From the NCBI RefSeq assembly GCF_010548275.1, contig NZ_JAAGLT010000014.1:124001-188000 (forward strand): DNA of 64,000 bases, read 5' to 3'. A program made the translations under genes and the position numbers. Shown here piece after piece: positions 8,533-16,124 of the stretch; the stretch's first letter is position 1; every line of letters starts with the position of its first letter. The notes under the pieces are model-generated. The model saw nothing but the letters and a program-made list of their open reading frames with translations. It had not been told where the DNA came from and searched no databases. This DNA is from Streptomyces sp. SID12488 (GTDB taxonomy: Bacteria; Actinomycetota; Actinomycetes; Streptomycetales; Streptomycetaceae).

Positions 8533-9326
8533 GCGGCGTCGTGCGCCGTGTCGCACGGGTGCCCTGGACACTGCTCAAGGCGTTGTTCGGCTGGCTGGTG
8601 CTCTTCGAGGTCAGGAACAAGCTCCTGCTGGCCCCCAGCGCCATGCGGCTGCGCCGGATCGAGGACGCCGAGACCCGGCGCCTCGCCGCCGGCCTGCCGT
8701 CGCCGCCCTCGGCGCTGGTCGCCACGGTCATCGCCACCCACCGGCGTCCCGAGGCACTGCGCGCCGCGGTGCGCTCGGCCCTGGACCAGACCGTTCGCGA
8801 CCAGGTCGTGATCGTGGTCGACGACGGCGCCGGACTGCCCGAACTCCCCGACGACCCAAGACTGTTCGCCGTCTCGCTGGCACGCAACACCGGCGTGGCG
8901 GGAGTCGTGCGCAACGTGGGCATCCGCCTCAGCAGCTCGCGGTACGTGGCGTTCCTGGACGACGACAACCTGTGGGAACCCGACCATCTGGAACGGGCGT
9001 TGGCGGTCCTGGAGTCCCCCGACGGGCCCGACGGCGTCTACACGGCGCTGCGCCGCGTCCTGGCCGACGGAAGCGAGCGGGATGTCCTTTCGGTGCCCTA
9101 CGACCGGCGCCGGGCCGCCCGCGAGTCCTTCCTGGACACCAACGCCTTCGTCGGCCGCCGCAATCGCTCCCTGCACTTCAGCCGCCTGCACCGGACACCG
9201 GAGGTGATGCCCCGGGAGGACTGGGAGCTGATCCACCGGTACGCCCGCGGTCACCGGGTGCTCCATGTGCCACACCCCACCGTCCGCTATCTGGTGAACC
9301 CGGCCAGCTTCTACACCCGGTGGTGA
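8529..9326 (+). CDS. Family 2 glycosyltransferase
   Basis: The 265-residue protein starts at an ATG overlapping the previous stop by four bases. Residues about 55-150 form a GT-A fold: VATVIATHRRPEALRAAV, VIVVDDG and VAFLDDDNLWEPDHL, the last carrying the metal-binding DxD. PREDWELIHRYA near the C-terminus supplies the acidic catalytic region. A basic/hydrophobic N-terminal stretch (RVPWTLLKALFGWLVLFEV) probably attaches it to the membrane. It would add one sugar to the lipid-linked repeat unit; the sugar cannot be told. Confidence 0.88.
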   Translation: MSGVVRRVARVPWTLLKALFGWLVLFEVRNKLLLAPSAMRLRRIEDAETRRLAAGLPSPPSALVATVIATHRRPEALRAAVRSALDQTVRDQVVIVVDDGAGLPELPDDPRLFAVSLARNTGVAGVVRNVGIRLSSSRYVAFLDDDNLWEPDHLERALAVLESPDGPDGVYTALRRVLADGSERDVLSVPYDRRRAARESFLDTNAFVGRRNRSLHFSRLHRTPEVMPREDWELIHRYARGHRVLHVPHPTVRYLVNPASFYTRW

Positions 9327-9453
9327 CGTCCGGATGAAGCCGCCCTGCTACGCCGACCGTTGCTCCTCCCCCGCTGCTCCTCCCCCGCAGTTCCTGTCCC
9401 GCTGCTCTCTCCCGCTGTTTCTTCTCCCGTACCGAACACAGGTGGTTGATCCC

Positions 9454-10131
9454 ATGCCCCGCTCCCGCGCCCTCAGGAACAAGTTCGTCGACGCGCCCGG
9501 CTCGCTGGGCGAACGCATGCGCATCGCCCGCTGGGAGCGGTTTCGGCGATGCTTCCCCGGCATCGAGAACATGAGCGTCGTGGACCTGGGCGGGACAGCC
9601 GACATGTGGCTGCGCGCGCCCGTGCGGGCCAAGCACGTCCACCTGATCAATCTGGCGGAGCATCCCGCCGAGCTCCCCGACTGGATCACCGCCGAGGTCG
9701 CCGACGTCACCGACGAGGCAGTCGCCGCCGAACTCAGCACCAAGGGCGGCTACGACCTGGTGTTCTCCAACTCGACCATCGAGCACGTGGGCGGCCACAG
9801 CCAGCGTCGGAAGTTCGTCTCGGCCGTCGAGTCACTGGCGCCGCTGCACTGGATCCAGACGCCGTACCGGTACTTCCCCGTCGAGCCCCACTTCGTGGCG
9901 CCCGGCTTCCAGTTCCTGCCGCTCGCCGCCAGGGCACGTCTCGTCCGCCGCTGGCCGCTTGTCCACAGCCGTCCCGACAGTCCCGAGTCGGCGATGGACG
10001 CGGTGATCAACATCGAGCTGCTGACCCGCACCGAAATGCGCTATCTGTTCCCCGGATCGGTGCTCCTCAGCGAGCGGGTGCTCGGTGCCCCGAAGTCACT
10101 CATAGCCGTCAGAACGGAGCCCGTATGCTGA
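9454..10131 (+). CDS. SAM-dependent methyltransferase-like protein
   Basis: The ATG at 9454 is preferred because it has CAGGTGG upstream and the codons before it look non-coding. The product is about 225 residues. MSVVDLGGTADMWLRAPV is a class I methyltransferase motif I, and DLVFSNSTIEHVGG matches the motif II/III region with the histidine often seen in sugar and lipid methyltransferases. The second half, with WIQTPYRYFPVEPHF, is common in methyltransferases of glycan clusters. The acceptor is unknown. The stop overlaps the next gene by seven bases. Confidence 0.8.
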   Translation: MPRSRALRNKFVDAPGSLGERMRIARWERFRRCFPGIENMSVVDLGGTADMWLRAPVRAKHVHLINLAEHPAELPDWITAEVADVTDEAVAAELSTKGGYDLVFSNSTIEHVGGHSQRRKFVSAVESLAPLHWIQTPYRYFPVEPHFVAPGFQFLPLAARARLVRRWPLVHSRPDSPESAMDAVINIELLTRTEMRYLFPGSVLLSERVLGAPKSLIAVRTEPVC

Positions 10132-11108
10132 ACAACCTGATCAACAGACATGACGCGGACCGATTACTGCGCAAGGTACGGCGATGGGAACTCGACCCGG
10201 TGCTGGCCAAGTTACGGGTGCGGGGCGGTGCACGGGTGGTCCAGCACTGGTCCCGGGTCGACCCGTCGCTGACCGAATGGTGGGCGATACCGGCGGTCGT
10301 CGAACGCTGGAACCTGCTGATGACCGGTGACCCCGACACCTCCTTTCCCGAGTACGTGGCAGCCGAGCACTTCGCGCCGCGCACCGATCTGCGTGGCCTG
10401 TCGTTGGGGTGCGGCACCGGCGGCAACGAACTCCTCTGGGCCAGGACCGGCGCGTTCGGCCTCCTGGAGGGTGTGGACGTGGCCCAGCCGCGGATCGACT
10501 TCGCCACCCGCGCCGCCGCCGAGCACGGCCTCGCCGACGTACTGCGCTTCCGGGTCAGTGACGTCAACCGGATGGCCGCCGACGGGGAACGCTTCGACGT
10601 GTTACTGGGCCTGCAGTCGCTGCACCACTTCGACGACCTCGACGAGACCCTGCCCCGGCTCTCCCAACTGATCGAGCCCGGCGGGACGTTCGTGGTCGAC
10701 GAGTTCGTCGGCCCCACCCGGTTCCAGTGGACCGACGGCCAACTGGCGGCGGCGAACGACCTCCTGGCCCGGTTGCCCGAAGGGCGTCGGCGCCTGGCCG
10801 ACGGCAGGATCAAACACCGTGTCGTACGGCCCAGCAGGCTGTCGATGGTGCTGGACGATCCCTCGGAGGCGGTCGACGCGGCGGCGCTGCTGCCCGGCCT
10901 GCGGCGCGAGTTCGACGTCGTCGAGGAACGGCCGTACGGGGGTACGGTGTTGCACATCGCGTTCTCGGGGATCGCGCACAACTTCCTTGACCAGGAGCCT
11001 GAGACGCTGGCGCTGCTGGAACGGTGCTTTGCCGCGGAGGACGCGGTCCTCCCCGACGTGGGGCACGATTTCGTTGCCATGGTTTGCCGGCCTCGGAGTA
11101 CTGGCTAA
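10125..11108 (+). CDS. Class I SAM-dependent methyltransferase with three TTA codons
   Basis: The 327-residue protein starts at the ATG at 10125 behind an ACGGAG box. Motif I reads LRGLSLGCGTGGNELLWA, followed by GVDVAQPRIDFA and DVLLGLQSLHHFDDL. An about 70-residue N-terminal extension and a long C-terminal part (GGTFVVDEFVGPTRFQW) match methyltransferases of polysaccharide clusters. TTA codons lie in frame at 10164, 10212 and 10602. In Streptomyces TTA is read only by the bldA tRNA, so production of this enzyme should depend on bldA and thus on developmental stage. It ends the rightward operon. Confidence 0.85.
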   Translation: MLNNLINRHDADRLLRKVRRWELDPVLAKLRVRGGARVVQHWSRVDPSLTEWWAIPAVVERWNLLMTGDPDTSFPEYVAAEHFAPRTDLRGLSLGCGTGGNELLWARTGAFGLLEGVDVAQPRIDFATRAAAEHGLADVLRFRVSDVNRMAADGERFDVLLGLQSLHHFDDLDETLPRLSQLIEPGGTFVVDEFVGPTRFQWTDGQLAAANDLLARLPEGRRRLADGRIKHRVVRPSRLSMVLDDPSEAVDAAALLPGLRREFDVVEERPYGGTVLHIAFSGIAHNFLDQEPETLALLERCFAAEDAVLPDVGHDFVAMVCRPRSTG

Positions 11109-11149
11109 GGGGGGTGCCGCTGTGTGTTGTCGGCCTTCTGCGGCGCCAT

Positions 11150-11186
11150 CGTGGCTTGTCGCGCAGTTCCCCGCGCCCCTTTAAGG
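11150..11186. repeat. Widespread Streptomyces GC-rich intergenic sequence
   Basis: The stretch containing CGCGCAGTTCCCCGCGCCCC matches, from memory, a short sequence found between many Streptomyces genes, often just after stop codons. It sits here between the convergent stops at 11108 and 11181. It may act in transcription termination, but no clear stem can be drawn. Confidence 0.4.
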
Positions 11187-12089
11187 CGTTTCAGGGCCCG
11201 GTGTTTTGCGTAGGGCGCCCGGTCTGGCCAGTGCGGTTGCTGCCGCGCGGGCGGCCGGGCGGCCCAGCGCCGCCCGTGATGTTTCGCGGAGGAGGACGGC
11301 CGTTCGGAAGGCTGCCGTGGGGAGGGCCCCGTGGCGTTGGCGGTACAGGCGGACCCGGTTGAGGGTGAGGAGGGTCCACAGGCGGGGTGACACCTGGGAG
11401 TCGCCGCCCAGGTGAACGGCCTCGGCTGTCGGCTCCAGCTGGGTGGCGTATCCGCGGTCCCGTGCGCGCAGGCAGTACTCGGTCTCCTCCGAGTAGAGGA
11501 AGAAGGACTCGTCCCACAGGCCGCAGGCGGCCAGGCACTCCTCCGAGATGGCCATGAGTGCACCGGTCGCCCAGTCCGCGCGCGTGGGCCGCCGGTACGC
11601 GGCGGGGTCGGTGACGAGCTCGCTCAGGCGCGGGAAGCGTCCGGCTCTGGTGTTACCGATGAGGGCCTCGCCGAGCGCCCGGGTCACACTCGACTCGCGG
11701 CGCAGCGAGCGGTGGGGCGTGTCGCTGCCTTCTTCGTACAGCAGGGGTACGGCGATGCCCACACCTTCGCCGAGACTGTCGACAAGGCGTTTGGCGCAGC
11801 CCTCCCGCATCCGGATGTCGGGGTTGCAGATGAGGACGGTCCCGTGCTCACCGGCCGCACCCAGCGCCGCGTTGACCCCGGCCGCGTACCCGGCGTTGCG
11901 CCCGGTCTGGACGACGGTGGCGTCGGGGGCCAGTGTCCGGAGAACCTCGACGGTGTCGTCGGCGGAGTCGTTGTCGGCGACGACGAGCCGCCAGTCGAGG
12001 CCGGCCATGCCGTCGGGAAGCGCGGCGAGGAACCCGGGGAGCACCGAGGCGCTGTTCCAGGTGACGACGATGACGGCGACGGGACTCAT
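11181..12089 (-). CDS. Family 2 glycosyltransferase (rhamnosyltransferase-like)
   Basis: The 302-residue enzyme shows VAVIVVTWNSASVLPGFL at the N-terminus, the nucleotide-sugar motif VVADNDSADDTVEVL, GRNAGYAAGVNAAL, ICNPDIRM and, near the C-terminus, LYSEETEYCLRARDRGY. This is the pattern of rhamnosyl-type GT2 enzymes (WbbL-like), though the donor is not proven. Its ATG overlaps the stop of the Wzz/ligase fusion gene by four bases, so the two are co-translated on the minus strand. The convergent rightward operon ends 72 bases away. Confidence 0.88.
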   Translation of the reverse strand: MSPVAVIVVTWNSASVLPGFLAALPDGMAGLDWRLVVADNDSADDTVEVLRTLAPDATVVQTGRNAGYAAGVNAALGAAGEHGTVLICNPDIRMREGCAKRLVDSLGEGVGIAVPLLYEEGSDTPHRSLRRESSVTRALGEALIGNTRAGRFPRLSELVTDPAAYRRPTRADWATGALMAISEECLAACGLWDESFFLYSEETEYCLRARDRGYATQLEPTAEAVHLGGDSQVSPRLWTLLTLNRVRLYRQRHGALPTAAFRTAVLLRETSRAALGRPAARAAATALARPGALRKTPGPETP

Positions 12090-14143
12090 CGGGACTCCGC
12101 GAGTTGGGGGAGCTGGGCGTCGGATGCCTTACGGGGGCCGGGAACCGTCACGGTGTCCGCTGCCGATGCCTCGGCTTCGGCCTCGGCTGCCTCGCGGCGG
12201 ATGAAGCCGAGGTAGCTGCCGCCGGCGCCCAGGGTCAGGAAGAACATCCCGGCGTACATGGGGAAGCTGAGCGCGTCGAAGGTGGCGCTGATGACCAGGG
12301 CGACCAGGGCCGAGGCGAGGAAGGCCTGTCCGAGTTCCCGGTCCGAGTCGTTGCGGGCGAGCCGGCGGATGGCACCGCCGGTGTGGATCCCGGTGACGAA
12401 CAGGGCGAGCAGGGCGACGAGTCCCACGATGCCCATCTCGGCGAGGGTGAGCATGTACTGGTTGTCGGTGAAGAAGTACAGGTCCGGGGTGAAGGTGCCG
12501 AATCCACGGCCGAACCAGGGATGTTCGTTGAGGTAGGGGACGATCGCGCTGTACTTCACGGTGCGCGCCTGAGTGCTGCTGTCGGAGCCGGCGAAGAAGG
12601 TGGCGAACAGGTTGGTGATGGTTCCGATCAGCCCGGGAATGATCACCTTGAAGACGGCCACCGAGGTCACGACGATCCCGATCGCGGCCCAGCGACGCTC
12701 CGGCTTCCAGCGGGGCACCATGACCAGGATCACGATGGCGGCGCCGATGATGGACGTCCTGGAAACCGTCAGCGGAAGCGCACCCGCCATGATCGCCACC
12801 GGCGCCCAGCGGCGCAGGGCGCCGGCGTGACGGCGTACCGGATCGAACGCCTGGTGGACGGCGAAGGGAACGAGGATGGCCAGCATCCCGCCGAACTCCA
12901 GCGGATGGGCCGTGGTCGAGCGCGGCCGGGTGAACGAGCCGCGGTCCATGGCGCTGATTCCCGCCGTGCTCGACTGCAGACCGGGGATGTGGATGGAGTC
13001 GGCGATGTTGGTCGCCGCGAAGAAGTCGTAGTAGCCGATCAGGGCGACCACCGTGCCCAGGACGACGAGCCTGCGCATCAGGGTCTCCAGCCGGCTGCGC
13101 TCCTGGATACCGGCCGAGGTCAGCACCACCAGCGCCACCCACACTCCGAGCCCGATGAGCCCCCGGTCGGCTCCGAGGACCTCCTCGTGCGAGCTGTCGC
13201 GGCTCGCGTCCGCGAGGTACGACAGCAGCACCGCCATGGCGAGCAGGCACATCGCCACGCGCGGCAGCCTGGTTCCCTCGGCGGGACGGATACGGCCGCC
13301 GAGCCAGGTCGCGAGGTACCAGAGAAGCCCCAGCAGGGCGAAGACGTTGGCCGGGGTGCCGACGCCGCCCAGCGCGGGCAGGGTGAGGTTGGACGGGACG
13401 AAGAAGGCCAGCGCCAGATAACCGGTGAGGATCGTCGTGGCGTCGAGCTTCCGTACCAGCAGGCCCCTGGGCTCCTTCTCGGGAGGCTGGGCGCGATGGC
13501 GCCGGGGAACGTATCCGGCCGTGGCGCGTCCCCGGCGGCGGACCACCGCGATGCCCTCGGCCAGGATGGACAGCAGGAACGCGCTGACGATCCCGATGAT
13601 GAGGACGGACGCGATGTTCTGGTAGCGGGCCTTCGACTGGGATACCGGTGTCTGCGGCAGCACGACCGGCGTGGCCTGCACGGAGTACTTCGCCGGCACC
13701 TTGGAGGCGGCCTGCAGGGCCTTCAGCTGCTCCGCGGTGAACTTGGTGAGGGTGGCGGTCTCCCGCAGCACCTTCGCCCGGTCGGTGCCGGTGACGCTCA
13801 GGGTGAGCAGTGGGCTGTCGGCCTCCGGCGCGAAACCGGCCGTGTACCGGTCGGTGACGCCGCGGGAGTGCAGTTCCTTGGCCGAGTCGCTCGACTGGAG
13901 CGTCCTGATCAGCACGTCGGCCGTGACGACCAGGGAACCGCCCGCGTTCGATATGGGGTTGCCGAAGGTCGGCGCCAGATCGGCGACCGCGGTGGAGTCG
14001 AGGAGCGTGACGGAACTCTGCGACTCGTAGGACACCGGGATCGTCCGGTACAGATAGCCGCCCGCGAACAGGCTGAGCAGGGTGAGGGGCACCATGAAGT
14101 ACCAACGCCTGCACATGATCGCCCAGATGTCGCCAAGGCTCAT
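12086..14143 (-). CDS. Fusion of Wzz-like copolymerase and O-antigen ligase/polymerase domain
   Basis: The start at 14143 has a GGGGGGAGAG ribosome site four bases upstream. The product is 685 residues. Residues 1-205 are a complete Wzz-type unit: MSLGDIWAIMCRRWYFMV, a first membrane helix, PVSYESQSSVTLLDST, a periplasmic-side domain and a closing helix near 185-207. Residues about 235-650 carry ten or more helices and the O-antigen ligase/Wzy_C signatures LTVSRTSIIG and RTVKYSAIVPYLNEHPWFG. A single chain thus joins chain-length control to polymerisation or ligation at the outer face of the membrane. Its N-domain is paralogous to the gene at 4981-5862. The acidic tail (EAAEAEAEASAAD) is cytoplasmic. 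Confidence 0.88.
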   Translation of the reverse strand: MSLGDIWAIMCRRWYFMVPLTLLSLFAGGYLYRTIPVSYESQSSVTLLDSTAVADLAPTFGNPISNAGGSLVVTADVLIRTLQSSDSAKELHSRGVTDRYTAGFAPEADSPLLTLSVTGTDRAKVLRETATLTKFTAEQLKALQAASKVPAKYSVQATPVVLPQTPVSQSKARYQNIASVLIIGIVSAFLLSILAEGIAVVRRRGRATAGYVPRRHRAQPPEKEPRGLLVRKLDATTILTGYLALAFFVPSNLTLPALGGVGTPANVFALLGLLWYLATWLGGRIRPAEGTRLPRVAMCLLAMAVLLSYLADASRDSSHEEVLGADRGLIGLGVWVALVVLTSAGIQERSRLETLMRRLVVLGTVVALIGYYDFFAATNIADSIHIPGLQSSTAGISAMDRGSFTRPRSTTAHPLEFGGMLAILVPFAVHQAFDPVRRHAGALRRWAPVAIMAGALPLTVSRTSIIGAAIVILVMVPRWKPERRWAAIGIVVTSVAVFKVIIPGLIGTITNLFATFFAGSDSSTQARTVKYSAIVPYLNEHPWFGRGFGTFTPDLYFFTDNQYMLTLAEMGIVGLVALLALFVTGIHTGGAIRRLARNDSDRELGQAFLASALVALVISATFDALSFPMYAGMFFLTLGAGGSYLGFIRREAAEAEAEASAADTVTVPGPRKASDAQLPQLAESR

Positions 14144-14268
14144 GATCTCTCCCCCCGGCCCGGTGCCGCGTGACCGGACGTCCGGGCTCCGGCACAGCAT
14201 AGGCCTCGTGATCTGGTGGCGATCCGCCCGCGCGCCTGCGAGGATCGTTGCCGACGGAAGGAATCCCC

Positions 14269-14940
14269 GTGTCGCCCCGTGACGTCGCCGAAGCGCTGCT
14301 CCGCCGCTGGTACGTGCTTGTCCTCGCGCTCCTGCTGACGGCCGCCGGGGCCTATCCGGTGATCCGCCCCGCGCCGCGGTATGTGAGTTCGGCGGTGGTC
14401 GTCCTCAAGCCGCCGGTGACGGGCAACCAGCCCAACCAGCTGACGAATCTGCAACCGCCGCTCGCCACGCTCTCGTACGGGGTCATCCAGCAGCTCGAAT
14501 CGCCGGCCGGGAGCAAGGAGCTGAAGTCGGCAGGCGTCCACGGGACGTACCAGTTGATCCCGCGCAACAGCGGTACCAGCGCCACGCCCGCCTATCTGAT
14601 CCCCTCGTTGCAGGTCCAGGCGCGGGCGTCCGACCCGGTCGAGGCCGACACAGCGGTCCGCAGGATCATCGACGTGTACTCCGGGCATGTGGCGGACATC
14701 CAGGAGGCGCAGGGGATCTCGGCGGCGGCGCGGATCAACGCCTCCGTCCTGGTCGCCCCGAGCGCCGCCCAGGTACTGGGCAACAAGAGCCGCGCGGTGG
14801 CCGGTACGGCACTGCTGGGCGTGACCGCCGCGCTCCTGAGCGCACTGTGGTTCGACCAGTACGCGCTGCGTCGCAGGAGCAGGAAGGAAACCTCGCCGGA
14901 TCCGCACCCGCGGATCGGCGGGATTCCGGTGGCGGGCTGA
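14269..14940 (+). CDS. Wzz-like copolymerase, short second stand-alone copy
   Basis: The GTG at 14269 is chosen for its GGAAGGA box six bases upstream; a TTG at 14248 would add seven residues. The 223-residue product has a cytoplasmic start ending RRWYVLVLALLLTAAG, a first membrane helix, an outer domain opening with PRYVSSAVVVLKPP, and a second helix near residue 180. A short basic tail follows. It is the third copolymerase-type protein of the cluster and is the most divergent. It is read divergently from the fusion gene, with a 125-base shared promoter region. Its partner polymerase is presumably the fusion protein. Confidence 0.78.
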   Translation: MSPRDVAEALLRRWYVLVLALLLTAAGAYPVIRPAPRYVSSAVVVLKPPVTGNQPNQLTNLQPPLATLSYGVIQQLESPAGSKELKSAGVHGTYQLIPRNSGTSATPAYLIPSLQVQARASDPVEADTAVRRIIDVYSGHVADIQEAQGISAAARINASVLVAPSAAQVLGNKSRAVAGTALLGVTAALLSALWFDQYALRRRSRKETSPDPHPRIGGIPVAG

Positions 14941-15002
14941 GCCCCGAAGCGGGCGCAGCGCGCCGCGGCAGCCGCCCGCGGTCCTCCGGGTGAGCATGGC
15001 CA

Positions 15003-16049
15003 TCAGATGCCGCGGCGCTTCCAGGACTCCCACCACAGCCACTCCCGCCCGCGTTCGGCCACGGCCGACCACACCAGCAGCTGCAGATACGGCATCGTCT
15101 TCGCTCCGATCCGCTGTCTGAGCCGCAGCGCGCGGTACTCGGGCAGCGCCTCGTACTCCGGGAGGCACTCCTCCGCGAAGGCCACGAGTTCGTCGACCGG
15201 GACGATCTCGGTACGCCCCCGGTCGTACGCGCGGTAGGCGCGGCGCAGTGCGAAGCGTGCGAGGCGGGTGTGCACCGCCTCCGCGAGCCGGTCGGCCTGG
15301 GGCAGCTGGTCGGCGCACTTGGCGAGTACGGAGTCGTAGGCGACGAGGCGTTGGCGGAGGTCGTCGAGCTGACCGCCGAAGTCGGTGGTGGACATGTTGT
15401 TGCCGTGCACGCGGTAGAAGGCCTGGTCGGCCCCGCGTACGTAGCCGACGTCGGCGCGGGCGGCGAGCCGCATCCACATCTCGATGTCGCCGGCGTGGGG
15501 AAGCGTGGGGTCGTAGCCGCCCACCTCGCGCTGCAGGCTGGTGCGGACGACGACCTCGGGCGAGGTGATGCAGCCGGTGCCTTCGCGGAACCGGCGGTCC
15601 AGCCACCAGTGCCCGGGGTAGACGGTCGAACCGGTGCCGCTCGTACGGGCCTTGGGCAGCGGGCCGCCGTGCTGGAAGCGCAGGGGCCGGCCGTAGGCGA
15701 ACCCCGCCTCCGGATGGGCGTCCAGCAGGGCGGCGGCGCGTACCAGTGCGCCGGGGACCAGCCGGTCGTCTGCGGAGAGGAGTGCGACGTAGTCACCGTC
15801 GGCCCACTCGAGGAGGCCCTCGTTGTAGGTGGCGATGTGTCCCTTGTTGCTTTCGTGGACGCGGACCTGGATGCGCGGGTCGGCGGCGGCCAGCTTGAGC
15901 GCGGTCTCCGCCGAGTCGTCGGGAGAGGCGTCGTCGATGATGAGTACCCGGACGTCGACACCGTCCTGCTCGTCCAGGACACTGCTCACGCAGTCGGCCA
16001 GGAAATGGCCGTACTTGTAGCAGGGGATGACAACGCTGACGGTACTCAT
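15003..16049 (-). CDS. Family 2 glycosyltransferase
   Basis: The 348-residue protein starts with VSVVIPCYKYGHFLADCV. It has LIIDDASPDDSAETAL for the nucleotide-sugar site, LLSADDRLVPGAL carrying the DxD-like acidic pair, and HAGDIEMWMRLAARADVGYV as the acceptor-side acidic motif, followed by VRGADQAFYRVHGNN. These place it among GT2 glycan-assembly enzymes. The 80-residue helical C-terminal part is typical of actinobacterial members. It follows the terminator of the secreted-protein gene, so it may be read from its own promoter or by read-through. Confidence 0.88.
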   Translation of the reverse strand: MSTVSVVIPCYKYGHFLADCVSSVLDEQDGVDVRVLIIDDASPDDSAETALKLAAADPRIQVRVHESNKGHIATYNEGLLEWADGDYVALLSADDRLVPGALVRAAALLDAHPEAGFAYGRPLRFQHGGPLPKARTSGTGSTVYPGHWWLDRRFREGTGCITSPEVVVRTSLQREVGGYDPTLPHAGDIEMWMRLAARADVGYVRGADQAFYRVHGNNMSTTDFGGQLDDLRQRLVAYDSVLAKCADQLPQADRLAEAVHTRLARFALRRAYRAYDRGRTEIVPVDELVAFAEECLPEYEALPEYRALRLRQRIGAKTMPYLQLLVWSAVAERGREWLWWESWKRRGI

Positions 16050-16070
16050 CTGTTGGGTAAGCCAATCCCC

Positions 16071-16108
16071 GACGGTGGCCTCCCGCGACTGTGCGGGAGG
16101 CCACCGTC
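16071..16108 (-). terminator. Hairpin after the 1200-residue secreted-protein gene
   Basis: Two perfect 16-base arms (GACGGTGGCCTCCCGC and its complement) flank a six-base loop. It lies 17 bases past the stop of the minus-strand gene at 16125 and before the glycosyltransferase start at 16049. No T-tract follows, as is usual in Streptomyces terminators. Confidence 0.8.
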
Positions 16109-16124
16109 GGTGGGTTGTGATCGG

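Noticed and set aside
12104..14173. 689-codon plus-strand frame opposite the Wzz/ligase fusion
   Set aside because: Glycine/arginine/glutamate-rich shadow of the fusion gene; no family resemblance or ribosome site.
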